Assembly: GCF_024606225.1 (NCBI RefSeq)
Contig: NZ_JAGRPU010000013.1
Coordinates: forward strand, 62,001 to 126,000
DNA: 64,000 bases
Reading direction: 5' to 3'
Origin: Endozoicomonas sp. ISHI1
Lineage (GTDB): Bacteria > Pseudomonadota > Gammaproteobacteria > Pseudomonadales > Endozoicomonadaceae
Shown piece after piece: positions 23,666-34,200 of the stretch. A program made the position numbers and the translations under genes. Position 1 is the stretch's first letter. Each line of letters begins with the position of its first letter. The notes under the pieces are model-generated. The model saw only the letters and a list, made by a program, of their open reading frames with translations. It made no database searches and had not been told where the DNA came from.

Positions 23666-26600
23666 TTACATCAATGAGTCGTAAATCGAATTCAAATTCA
23701 CGCTGTTTAAAAACTCTTCAGCAATTATTGTCAGCTCATTGGGTTTCAGCACCAGGGCATTACTGGCGTTGAGTGCCTGCCGTAAGTGGGTATCCCTGAG
23801 AGTCCTCTCAAGCCGGTGGGGGCTGATAATTTCATGCATCATGGCAAATAGCTCTTCTGGTGAGGATGGATCATGAGCGCCATAGTTGTCCACGTATCTC
23901 TCTATACTGATGGTGTCCGCCATAGAGGCATTGACCCAGCAATACGTTAAAGAACCAGATTTTGAGTGCGTCATTTCATACAGGTAATAACTGAAGGCCA
24001 GCTGAATCGCTAGTTTGTATTTGAATTTTAAATCATCCAAAAGCCTTTGATCCCACCATGACACATCACAGGCATTGAGTTTGATTTTTTCCGATAATTG
24101 CTTCAAGTCCGGGCTGCTCTCAACTTCTCGATCACACAGAACATTGATTTTTTTCCAAATGATGCCTTCCCAGAGAGGTCGCCCCAGAATAATCACCGGA
24201 CGGTGGTTCTCCTTGCCAGAGTTCAATTTCGAAAACGCGGGTTGGTGCACCAGCATTCGTTCTACATTCGGAACTCCCTGGGGTTCGCCCGTCCAGGCGA
24301 TCTGTAAGGATGAACGGGTAATCTTACCTTCCAGGAATGGCGAAAACCCTTCATGACAATGAGTCACGAACCAGGCTTCATCGTTTATATTTTGGTATTT
24401 TCTATAAACCAACCGCCATATCTGGCTATTTTTTTCTCTGGACAAGAACATCCGGTACCACTTTTTCAGAGAATGGGCGGCTTCTACCTTCAGTTCATCG
24501 ACGTCTTCCAGGCGCACCAATATCTGATGCTGTTGATGAGCACCCACAATATGGCCTTTATAGATCGGCGGTGAATCCAGCCAACACGATTCCAGAGTTT
24601 TACGGGCAAATTGAATAACCGAAGGTCTGGTTAAGTCAATGTGCTTCAGTATATCCACAATTAGACGTAACCAGTGCGTAGGGCTTACTCCGCCCTGAAC
24701 AATCATTTTTGAATGAAGAAACTTGAGTTTTCCTGTGACCTGATCTTCATCGCTGTTGGACAAGATTTGTCTTACTGCCTCTGGCAGAGGGTTATGAAGA
24801 TGACTATCGTCGCAAACCAAAAAATCGATACATTCCTCCACGAAACAACTCAATGTTTTTGTCTCCAGCAACTCCAACATTGAGAAGCCCATGGAAAAAC
24901 CGGTTAAATTTTTTTCCTTCCAAAGGTTCCTTACTATTTCGAAAGTACTTAGATTGGTTTTTGGTAATGCAGTGTTTGCCACAAAAGCGTTGTTCAGTTC
25001 CTTCAGGCTCATGCCACAGGCTTTAGCCAGGGTTTGCTGTTGTGCTAAATCAGCCCCTTTCAGGAGTTCCTTCAGGAGATGCAGAGTCTTCTTTGTCTCA
25101 CTGCTGGAAGCGGGGACCTTTCTTGTGGGCTGGAAAGCAGGTGTGATTTCTGTTGTCCCACCGGGCGCACCGTCCAAATCCACTGATTCCCAGGTTTGGC
25201 CTCTATCCACAGAATACTCAGCAAAGCAGTGGACACGACTGGAAATTTCCCGACATGAAATCCCAAAATAACGACAAAAAGCGATAAAAACAGGCACACG
25301 ATGACGACAGCTGCCTTGTCGCCGTGTTACCAGGAAACGAAAGAAATTTTCTTTGGCTTCTGGTTCAGCGTCACCGGAAAACTGTTTGCAATACTCCGTG
25401 ATTGCGTTAATTCGTTGCCTGGTGTCTTTAGTGTCATTGATTGTTTGCAAAAGCTCCTTCATTTCGGTTGGGTGTCGGTCAATATTTGTAAACAGCTCTT
25501 TCAGTACGTTTTTCATACCCTCTGTACACTGGGCGTCAAAAGGTATTGATCGTCCTGGCCGGACTTCTTTAGCACGTGCATTTCCCCCCGGTTTTCCGGG
25601 TTCTACGACATAAGTACATTGAATACTCTGGTGGGCTTTGGCCTGTGGAATAAAGAGTGTGTAAAGCCCGGTATATCGGTCCCTGATCAGCTTGAACGGC
25701 AAACCGTGCTCAATACGCAGAGCCACGATAGTCTCGTGAGGCGTCAGGCTGGGCAATGGATATTCACCATTCTCTGATGACAGCTCAAGGGTCGCCAGCG
25801 TTTGATCTCCGGTTAATGCAATTTCCTGGCCATACTCTGGTAACGGATCAGGTATGAGGGTTTCTACCCCCAGAAGGTGGTGACTATCAAGATTGATCTT
25901 TTTGATATCACCCTCAGCAGTCACATAAACATGTTTTGCCCGCCAGCGATACATCCTGGGAGAATGGTTATGCGTATCAAAAATTTTATGAATTTCACCT
26001 TTTGGGATCTCCAGAGCCTCATAGTTCGTTGTTCGATCCAATGCCTCAGCCTGTTTCTCCAAAGCTTCTGGAATGCCTGGTTCAGGAGCGTCATCACTGC
26101 CAGCTGATGCTTCTTTAATAAAATCATTCATCAAATGGTTCGGCAGATCACTTATCTGATGCCAGAGTGCCGGACACAATTGAACCTCATTGGCGTTCCA
26201 TGCCTCTAGCCGCCGATCAGTTTCCCGAAGATAAGGCTGGCAAGCCGGTGTTTTCAGCGTTTGTTCTTGCTCTTTCGTCAGGGGAAACACGCTATTAACG
26301 TCCACGCCCGTCTGGCTAAACCCATGATTAAACCAGCGCTGCTGCCAGTGTCGGTACAGTGACTGAGTGAGCATATCGTCTGACTGATCCGGCTTCAGGG
26401 AAAGACCGGATGCCTGCCACCTGGCCTGAGCTACCATCCTGATGATCTCCGTTCTGGCTTCTTCTTTACTCAGACGAGTCTTAATACAAATTTCATGGCG
26501 TTTCTCATCAATACTGTTGAGATCACCGCGTCCTACTACCCACGGACGATCAGTGTCCGATACCATTTGGTTGAACCAATGGCAAAGTCGATAATCAAGA

Positions 26601-29600
26601 GCGCTGTTACCCATGGCAAGAGCCAATGGTTCTGGTAGTTTCTCCAATGATATCTCCGCAGCCATCAGATAAAGCCGGTAGTGCTGATTGAGGCATCGAT
26701 GAAGTCCTTCTTCGGTAAAATCGCCCCGCTGGATGACCTGGATTACGGCCCTGGCCACATTCTGTAAATCAAGGCTAGTGGGCTGCAACGGTAGTTTTTT
26801 CTGTTGCAGATAAGCCCTCAAACGACAATGTATCTCAGTCAGGTGTTCAGCGATGATTTTCCCCTGTGGGGTCTGTGGCAACACTTTCCCGGTAATGGTC
26901 TGCAATTCTTCCTGGCTGTACTGCCGGATGGGCAAATGCCGGAAGCGCCCTTTCAGCGCCGGTGATAAGGGTTTTCGTCCGCTGTACTCCGGTGGATTGA
27001 TGGTGGCAAACAGGTGGAATCCGGGATGGGCATCACCGGCCAGAATATCGTTTAACTCACCTTCCAGATGCTGGCTGTCGATCAGATTCATTTCTGAAAT
27101 AACCACAATGCCACCATGGACTTTTGCCGTCTGGATCGCTTTACACACTCTGTCCCAGGAACAATCACAGGCATTCAGGGTAAAGACCTTCGGCATGTAT
27201 TCATCCTGTTGTTCGGCCTGCCGTTTGACGCTTTCAATCACCAGGTTCAGAGTGGCATCTTTACCCCGTCCGGCGGGGCCTTCAATCAGCGTCGCCTGAC
27301 GACCGTCGTGTTTCCTGTTGAAATGATAAGCCTGCTGACACCGGTTTAAATCCTGTCCCAACCGTTGCACCAGTTCACACACTGCTGATCCGGAAGTGTC
27401 AAAGTCAGGTCGGGTTTGTTTGGTGACTGTTCTGAAGGTCTCCTGTATAGGCAGCAGGGTGCTCTGGTTATGAGCTTTGTCGCTCAGGGTGTTGACCGGT
27501 TGGTAACGGGCAGCAAACCAGATTTCCAGTGCTGTCAGGGCATCCTGATAACTCTCACTGATTTCGGGACCCAGTACATCCCGAAAACTTTGCTGGATCA
27601 AACCGTTCATTTGCTGATAGGTAACACTGTCGTTTACGGGTCGCGCACGATCCAGATACCAACCCACCCAACTGCAGATATCCGTTAAATCCCTGGGGGT
27701 AAACTCATGATCTGGCAAGAGTTCCTGATAATACTGCCAGAGCGTCATCACACTTTCGGTGGTCCTTTGTGTAAGGGTGTCTATTTGGCGGTCTGTAAGA
27801 TGCCGCTGTAAATGCTTGACCAGAGCCGGTTCCACTACCCTGTCGCGTAGGAAAGCCCGGTCCAGGCGTGGGTAGTAAGCCTTGGTCACCTTCTCTTTCA
27901 GGGCCGGGTCGAGCTGGCGTCCGGCGTAATGATCCGGGTTGCCGGTGAGAATCACCCGGTGTTTTGAGCTGACCTTGACAGGATGGCCATTCACATAGAT
28001 GCAGGGCTGCGTTTCCCATAAGCCGTTCAATGACGCCAGCAAGCCGGTTTTGGCCAGGTTGGCTTCATCCAGAACCAGTATTATGTATTCTCCGTTTTTG
28101 TCGGATTGAGTGTTGGCCCATGTCATCAGCGCCTGATTTTGCAGTTCCATAGAGCGGTCGCCATCGGCGTGCTCTTGCCACTGCCAGCGTTTCATCAGGG
28201 TTTGTTCGCTGTCCGATGGTCCAAGGGACATCACCGAAACCTGTCCTGAAGCCCTTGCCATCCTGGCAGAAAAGTAACTTTTGCCGGTGCCTGTTTCCCC
28301 CTGCAGGAATAGCACGGGAGAGTCTGCAAGCCGGTCATGGAGTCGGGATAAACGACGACTTTCACGATCCTTCTGATTCAGCGAACCGTGATAAAGATCC
28401 TGAGCCAGTGCTGACAGGAGCTGGTCAGCGGAACTCCGCCATACCAGTGATTCAGACAGTCGATTTTCTATACGTTCAATACGTTCTGCATCAGAATTCT
28501 CCGTTACATATTCTCCCCGGGCAATGTTAAAACAATCGGTGGCCAGAGATTGAATAGCGTCGGATCGGGTCTGCCCCGGGTGCAAAGATAACTGCCAGCC
28601 GGAAGCCAGTGCATCTTGCAAACGTTTAATCTGTATTTCTGGCCTGATAGTTAACGATTGATATGGCTTCGCTGCTGCCGGATCGACTTCCAGCTGAAAG
28701 GCTATAGCATCTCGTTGTTGTTCAGGCGCATGGGCAACGATCATGGTACAGAGTTGGTCGAGAGTTTCTTTTTCATTCCACCATGGTGGAAATGGATTTT
28801 CATAAGACAGTTGTAGTTCAGTTTCCTTAAAGACGGAAGGGTCAAATACTCTGGCCAGTGGCCACAGGTTCTGCTTCACAAACTCTCTATCGAGCCGTGG
28901 AGCACTGTTGATGATGGCAGTTAAACGATCCGGGTCCACCGAGGCAGTTTGACCCTCATCCGGCGTCTTATGAGCATCCGGCTTCTTATGGGCATCCGGC
29001 AGTAACCACCAACAGGCCACTTTCATAAAATCCCGTACGGACGGATTCTGCCGGGTGCCATGGGTGATCACGCTATTGATGGCCTTGCGCCAGTGGCAGG
29101 GCAGGAGCTGAGAGGACTGGTCAACCCGCTGTTCTCGCCGGGCAGCCATTATCAGGTTATTCAGCAACCCTTCGGTCAGTTCAGGCAGAGGGTTGCAGAG
29201 ATTGCCAGGTACAGTTTCAAACGCTTCGTAAAGTTCGTAAAGTGTCTGTTCTGGCAGCCCGGCCCGTGGGATATCGTGTCTGGCCCCATTGCTATCCCAG
29301 ATATCCACCTCAGGACATGGGTTGCCCGTGGCGATCATCGAACTGAACACTGAAGATGGGCTTTTCGCTGACTCAGGCCAGAGCAGGGTGACATGAGCTT
29401 TTGGGTAGGTCTGTAATTGACCATTGACCAACAGAGGTTGCCCAACAGCCAGAGGTTCCAGAAGTTGTTGAAGTGTTGGATTACTCTCCAGTCCCCGCAA
29501 TACAACCGGCTTGCCAGAGGTTAATGCCTCCTGCAACTCACTTTGACGCCGTCCAAAATGCGCCTTTTTTACTGAGGTGACATGGAGATTATCAAATAGC

Positions 29601-31120
29601 TGACTGAGGCTGGTTTGTTCATTGACCTGAATCACCAAAGGTGATTCCAGATCATTGATCCAATGACTGGCCTGGGTTTGTTGCTGATACGTGATGGTCT
29701 TAAAAGCGGCCTGATCTCTCACTGAAAGCTCATGGTTTTCTGCCAATCCCAGGGCTTTCGGCTGCTGTTTTGAATGAGCCACCTGTAGTCGGGGTTCCAG
29801 GTCTGTGGTCTCACGAATTGCCTTTAGCGAGCCCAGTAAATAAAACCAGAGCGCCTCGGTAAGGGGTGACGTTATGGTGACCACACCCCCCGCCCGAACT
29901 TGTTCCAAGAGATTGATGTTGGGGACTGCACAGCCTTCCGGGGCAATGGCAATCGGGTTCAGCCATCCCGAAATATTACTTTGGTTAATGATGATCGGGG
30001 GGGCAGACGGGTGTTTTTTGTCGTCTTTTTTGTAAAGAGAGCAGGACAGGCTTTGGAACAGTGAATGAAGCTCGTCCTTTTCCACTGGCACTTGATAAAA
30101 TTGAACATCGTCTGGTAACTGACAAATCTTCCCATTGCTCTCAAAGCGCTTTTGCGCCAGCATCTGCCGAATCGTCTGTTCAAAGGTCAGGTCCTGCCAG
30201 TTGGCTCCTTTCAGAATCACACGTTGTCCGGCCTTTAATGACTCAAGCCTGCCGGGAATGTGCCGGATTCGCCCCTGTTTATCCAATCCGGGGCCGCCCA
30301 GCAGTAAGTGTCGCCAATTACTGTGCAAGTGACAGTTAATAATAATGTCATTGTCGTCTATTTTTTTTTCCACTGAACTTTCGAAGCCGGGAAATTCAGC
30401 CAATACCCCTGGAACCTTGTTGATTTCATTCGCCCGGTCATTGCCGGTCTGCGGGTGGAACTGCCAGGTATTTCCCGGTCGATTAATTCGCCGCCAGAAA
30501 TCAGCACCTGGTGCACCGTCGGCCTGGCCAACCGATGTCAACTGTGCAAGGTTTGCCAGAACCAGCAGAGCAACATGCTCTCCCAGGGGGCGTTTCATCT
30601 GACTGACTTTGTCGTAGAGACAGGGGGTATCCGGGTCCAGTAAATCGTTAAATTTCGGCAGCTCCTCACTGGTGAGCTTGCGGATATCCATCACCAGGGT
30701 GAGTGGCTGTGGACCTTCAAAGAGCTTGCCTGAACGCAGAGAGTGGCGACCATCGTCGGCAATGCTTAACCGGGTCACCAGATTAGCCTGTGAGAGGTCG
30801 TCAGGGTGGGAAATAAGGGTGAAATCCCGATGTTCATCATCAGTATGGGCCACTAAGAGCTGTCGAACCTGATCATCACTGGCAACAAAACGAAAATCGA
30901 AGGCATGAGGAGGCTTATCGAGCGAGGACTTTGCTGGGGATACAGCTCTCGCTTTGTCAGAAAACGTCACCGCAGGTAACGATGTCTTTAGTTTGCACGT
31001 TACATCAGGGCAGATTTCTACACCCTTTTCATTTGGCGGGGAGTCCGGCTTCACGCTCCCGGTCGGCACGCCACTCTCGAGAACGGGTTTGTTTGTTTTC
31101 TCATCAATACGACCATCCAT
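23666..31120 (-). CDS. Giant multi-AAA+/transglutaminase-like protein, copy B
   Basis: 2484 residues from the ATG at 31120 (MDGRIDEKTNK). A start five codons earlier is possible, but GGAGG lies at the right distance only for this ATG. Walker A GETGTGKS is at 941-948, second P-loop-like GPAGRGKD at 1281-1288, and triad C1938, H1964, D1981 (here SVDLDG). It shares the insertion GEYVTENS before the first AAA+ module only with copy E, while its C-terminal third matches copy C (EIVRNLWKEKNLTGF). It lacks the coiled-coil insert of A and F. B has an extra VIQ in the lid of the second AAA+ module. The position equivalent to GEPSWGKT in copy C reads GRPLWEGI. Confidence 0.9.
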   Translation of the reverse strand: MDGRIDEKTNKPVLESGVPTGSVKPDSPPNEKGVEICPDVTCKLKTSLPAVTFSDKARAVSPAKSSLDKPPHAFDFRFVASDDQVRQLLVAHTDDEHRDFTLISHPDDLSQANLVTRLSIADDGRHSLRSGKLFEGPQPLTLVMDIRKLTSEELPKFNDLLDPDTPCLYDKVSQMKRPLGEHVALLVLANLAQLTSVGQADGAPGADFWRRINRPGNTWQFHPQTGNDRANEINKVPGVLAEFPGFESSVEKKIDDNDIIINCHLHSNWRHLLLGGPGLDKQGRIRHIPGRLESLKAGQRVILKGANWQDLTFEQTIRQMLAQKRFESNGKICQLPDDVQFYQVPVEKDELHSLFQSLSCSLYKKDDKKHPSAPPIIINQSNISGWLNPIAIAPEGCAVPNINLLEQVRAGGVVTITSPLTEALWFYLLGSLKAIRETTDLEPRLQVAHSKQQPKALGLAENHELSVRDQAAFKTITYQQQTQASHWINDLESPLVIQVNEQTSLSQLFDNLHVTSVKKAHFGRRQSELQEALTSGKPVVLRGLESNPTLQQLLEPLAVGQPLLVNGQLQTYPKAHVTLLWPESAKSPSSVFSSMIATGNPCPEVDIWDSNGARHDIPRAGLPEQTLYELYEAFETVPGNLCNPLPELTEGLLNNLIMAARREQRVDQSSQLLPCHWRKAINSVITHGTRQNPSVRDFMKVACWWLLPDAHKKPDAHKTPDEGQTASVDPDRLTAIINSAPRLDREFVKQNLWPLARVFDPSVFKETELQLSYENPFPPWWNEKETLDQLCTMIVAHAPEQQRDAIAFQLEVDPAAAKPYQSLTIRPEIQIKRLQDALASGWQLSLHPGQTRSDAIQSLATDCFNIARGEYVTENSDAERIERIENRLSESLVWRSSADQLLSALAQDLYHGSLNQKDRESRRLSRLHDRLADSPVLFLQGETGTGKSYFSARMARASGQVSVMSLGPSDSEQTLMKRWQWQEHADGDRSMELQNQALMTWANTQSDKNGEYIILVLDEANLAKTGLLASLNGLWETQPCIYVNGHPVKVSSKHRVILTGNPDHYAGRQLDPALKEKVTKAYYPRLDRAFLRDRVVEPALVKHLQRHLTDRQIDTLTQRTTESVMTLWQYYQELLPDHEFTPRDLTDICSWVGWYLDRARPVNDSVTYQQMNGLIQQSFRDVLGPEISESYQDALTALEIWFAARYQPVNTLSDKAHNQSTLLPIQETFRTVTKQTRPDFDTSGSAVCELVQRLGQDLNRCQQAYHFNRKHDGRQATLIEGPAGRGKDATLNLVIESVKRQAEQQDEYMPKVFTLNACDCSWDRVCKAIQTAKVHGGIVVISEMNLIDSQHLEGELNDILAGDAHPGFHLFATINPPEYSGRKPLSPALKGRFRHLPIRQYSQEELQTITGKVLPQTPQGKIIAEHLTEIHCRLRAYLQQKKLPLQPTSLDLQNVARAVIQVIQRGDFTEEGLHRCLNQHYRLYLMAAEISLEKLPEPLALAMGNSALDYRLCHWFNQMVSDTDRPWVVGRGDLNSIDEKRHEICIKTRLSKEEARTEIIRMVAQARWQASGLSLKPDQSDDMLTQSLYRHWQQRWFNHGFSQTGVDVNSVFPLTKEQEQTLKTPACQPYLRETDRRLEAWNANEVQLCPALWHQISDLPNHLMNDFIKEASAGSDDAPEPGIPEALEKQAEALDRTTNYEALEIPKGEIHKIFDTHNHSPRMYRWRAKHVYVTAEGDIKKINLDSHHLLGVETLIPDPLPEYGQEIALTGDQTLATLELSSENGEYPLPSLTPHETIVALRIEHGLPFKLIRDRYTGLYTLFIPQAKAHQSIQCTYVVEPGKPGGNARAKEVRPGRSIPFDAQCTEGMKNVLKELFTNIDRHPTEMKELLQTINDTKDTRQRINAITEYCKQFSGDAEPEAKENFFRFLVTRRQGSCRHRVPVFIAFCRYFGISCREISSRVHCFAEYSVDRGQTWESVDLDGAPGGTTEITPAFQPTRKVPASSSETKKTLHLLKELLKGADLAQQQTLAKACGMSLKELNNAFVANTALPKTNLSTFEIVRNLWKEKNLTGFSMGFSMLELLETKTLSCFVEECIDFLVCDDSHLHNPLPEAVRQILSNSDEDQVTGKLKFLHSKMIVQGGVSPTHWLRLIVDILKHIDLTRPSVIQFARKTLESCWLDSPPIYKGHIVGAHQQHQILVRLEDVDELKVEAAHSLKKWYRMFLSREKNSQIWRLVYRKYQNINDEAWFVTHCHEGFSPFLEGKITRSSLQIAWTGEPQGVPNVERMLVHQPAFSKLNSGKENHRPVIILGRPLWEGIIWKKINVLCDREVESSPDLKQLSEKIKLNACDVSWWDQRLLDDLKFKYKLAIQLAFSYYLYEMTHSKSGSLTYCWVNASMADTISIERYVDNYGAHDPSSPEELFAMMHEIISPHRLERTLRDTHLRQALNASNALVLKPNELTIIAEEFLNSVNLNSIYDSLM
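28958..29000 (-). repeat. Variable 18-bp repeat in copy B
   Basis: Two imperfect 18-bp units encode DAHKKP and DAHKTP, directly before the conserved QTASVDPDRL segment. This is the same variable site as in the other copies. Confidence 0.6.
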
Positions 31121-31153
31121 AGCCAATACCTCCACGCAGTCATTTGCAGGACC

Positions 31154-31200
31154 AGGTTAAAACTGTTTGGTGGTTTGACCTTGAAATTGGATGGAAGTTC
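31154..31200 (-). promoter_or_regulatory. Upstream block of copy B
   Basis: This is the most diverged of the six upstream blocks. On the minus strand the GGAACTTCCATCC-like start and the CAAGGTCAAA centre remain recognisable. No good -10 is seen. Confidence 0.3.
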
Positions 31201-31276
31201 CCTACAGAGCTGACACCCCCCAGAAGTAAGTGGCTTTCCGCTCATTCGGGTAATCAGGAAAAAAATCTGCCTGGTT

Positions 31277-34200
31277 TTACATCAATGAGTCGTAAATCGA
31301 ATTCAAATTTACACTGTTCAAAAACTCTTCGGCAATTTTTGTCAGCTCATCGGATCTGAGCACCAGAGCGTTACCGGCGTTGAGTGCCTGCCGTAAGTGA
31401 GTATCCCTGAGAGATTTCGCAAATGGGTCAGAGCTATCAATTTTATACATCATGGCATACAGCTCTTCTGGTGAGGATGGCTCATGAGCGCCATAGATGT
31501 CCAGATAGTCCTTTGGTGTGATGTGATCAATCATAGTAGCTTTGGCCCAGCAATACGTTAAGCCACCGGCTTTTGAGTGCGTCATTTCATACAGGTAATA
31601 ACTGAAGGCTTGCTGAATCGCTTGCCGGTATTTGTACCTTAAACCATTCCAAAGCCTATAATCCTCAACTGCTAACCCATAGGGATTGAGTTTGATTTTT
31701 TCCGTTATCTGCTTCAAGTCCGGGCTGCTCTCAACTTTTCGATGAAACAGGACTCTGACTTTTTCCGCAATCACGGTCTTTCCCCAGGAAGGTTCCCCGA
31801 GGATAATCACTGGACGGTGGTTCGCCTTGCCAGAGCTCAACTTTGCAAACGCGGGGTGGTGCACCAGCATTCGTTCTATATTCGGAACTCCCTCGGGGTC
31901 GTCCGTCCAGGCGATCTGTAAAGACGACTGAATAATTTTATACGTAAGGAATGACGAAAACCCATCATGACAATGAGTCACGAACCAGGCTTCACCGTTT
32001 CTACTTTGGAAGCTTTTGTAAACCAACCGCCATGTCTGGCTATTTTTTTCTCTGGAAAATAACTTCCGGTACCATATTTTCAGAGCATGGGCGGCTTCAA
32101 ACTTCACTTCATCGACGGCTTCCAGACGTACCAAAGTCTCATGGTGTATATCAGCAAGCCCTGTATAGAAGTCGTTGATTGGCGGTTGGTCCAGCCAACC
32201 CGATTTCAGGGTTTTACGGACAAATTGAATAACCGAAGGTCTGGTTAAGTCAATGTGCTTCAGTATGTCCAGAATTAAATGAAACCATTGCAGAGGGTTT
32301 GCTCCGCCCTGAACAATCATTTTTGAATGGAGTGACTTGAGTTGTTCTGTGACCTGATCTTCATCGCTGTTGGACAAGATTTCTTTTATTGCCTCCGACA
32401 TTGGTTTACTCAAATTGTCTTCGTTGTAAGCCAAAAAAACGCTCCATATTACCCCGTAACCACTCGGTGTTTCTGTCTCCAGTGACTCCAGCATTGAGAC
32501 GCCCATGACAAAACCGGTTAAGTTTTTTTCCTTCCAAAGGTTACGGACTATTTCGAAAATACTTAGATGGGTTTTTGGTAATGCACTCTTTGTCGCTAAA
32601 GCGTTGTTCAGTTCCATCAGGCTCATGCCACAAGCTTTAGCCAGAGTTTGCTGTTGTGTTAAATCAGCGCCTTTAAGGAATTCCTTCAGGAGACCCAGAG
32701 TCTTCTTTAACTCAGTGCTGGAAACAGTTCCTTTCGTATTCGGCTGGAAGGCAGGTGTGATTGTTGTTACCTGTGCGGGTCCCCCGTCCAAATCGACCGA
32801 TTTCCAGGTTTGGCCTCCATCCTCGGAATACTCAGCAAAGCAGTGGATAAAGTTATCGATTAGCCGACATGGAATCCCGAAATAACGACAAAAAGCAATA
32901 AAAACAGTCACACGATGATGGCAGCTACCCTGTCGTTTTGTTACGAGGAATTCAAAAAAATTCTCATGACTCTCTGGTTGAATCTCACCGGAAAACTGTG
33001 TGCAATAGTCCGTGATCGCCCGAATGAGTTGTGTCTTGTCTTTGGCGTTTTTTATTGCCTGCAATGGCGCCTGTACTTCGGGTAGTTGTCGGCCAATGGT
33101 CTTAAACAGTTTGTCCAGTACGTTTTTCATGCCTTCTGAACAGTGGGTGTCAAACCATGTTGATCGTTCTTGCAGGGCTTCTTTAGTAAATGTTTTTTTA
33201 CTCGCTACTCTGGATTGCACGACATAAGTCACTTGGATACTCTGGTTAGCTTTGGCCTCAGGGACAGACAGTGTGTGAAGCCCGGTATATCGATCCCGGA
33301 CCAGGGTAAATGCCATATCAGGTTCTATACGCAGGGCCACGATATGGTCGTCAGGGTTCAGGCTGGGCAAGGCATATTGGCCGTTTTTTGATGAACAGCT
33401 AAAAGTCGCCAGCGCTTGATCGCTGGTTAATAGCACTGGTTGGTCCTGCCCTGGTAACCGTTCCGGTATGAGGGTTTCAACTCCATCAATGTCTTTATCA
33501 TTGAGATCGATCTCTTTGACATCGCCTTTGGCAGTCACATAAATATCCCGTGCCAAGTGGCGATACAGACGAGAAGAATGGTAGCAATCAAAAATTTTAT
33601 AATCGTCAAGCTGTGACTTCTCCTGGTATTCATAGTTCGTTGTCCGGTTCAATGCCGGAGCCTGTTTCTCGTGGACTTCCGGATCGTATTGTTCAGCAGC
33701 GTTATCAGTGGCAATAGTTGACGCTCTGTTAACAGGGTTCGACTGACCAATTATCTGATACCAGAACGCGGGCCTTAGTGGAAGCGCCCCGGAGCTCCTT
33801 GCGCTTATCCGCTGATCAGCCTCCTGAAGGCAGGGCTGATAAGTCGATATTTTCAGCGTTTGCTCCTGCTCTTTCGTCAGTGGAAACACGCTATTAACGT
33901 CCACTCCCGTATGGCCAAACTCATGATCAAACCATCGTCGCTGCCAGTGTCCGTAGAGTGCCCTGGTGAGCATATCATCCGACTGATCCGGCTTCAGGGA
34001 AAGGCCGGATGCCTGCCATCTGGCCTGAGCTACCATCCTGATTATTTCCGTTCTGGCTTCTTCTTCAGTCAGACGAGTCTCGACACGAATTTCATGGCGT
34101 TTCTCATCAATACTGTTGAGATCACTGCGTCGTATCACCCACGGACGCTCAATGTCCGATACCATGTGGTTGAACCAATCCCAAAGTTGATAATCAAAAG

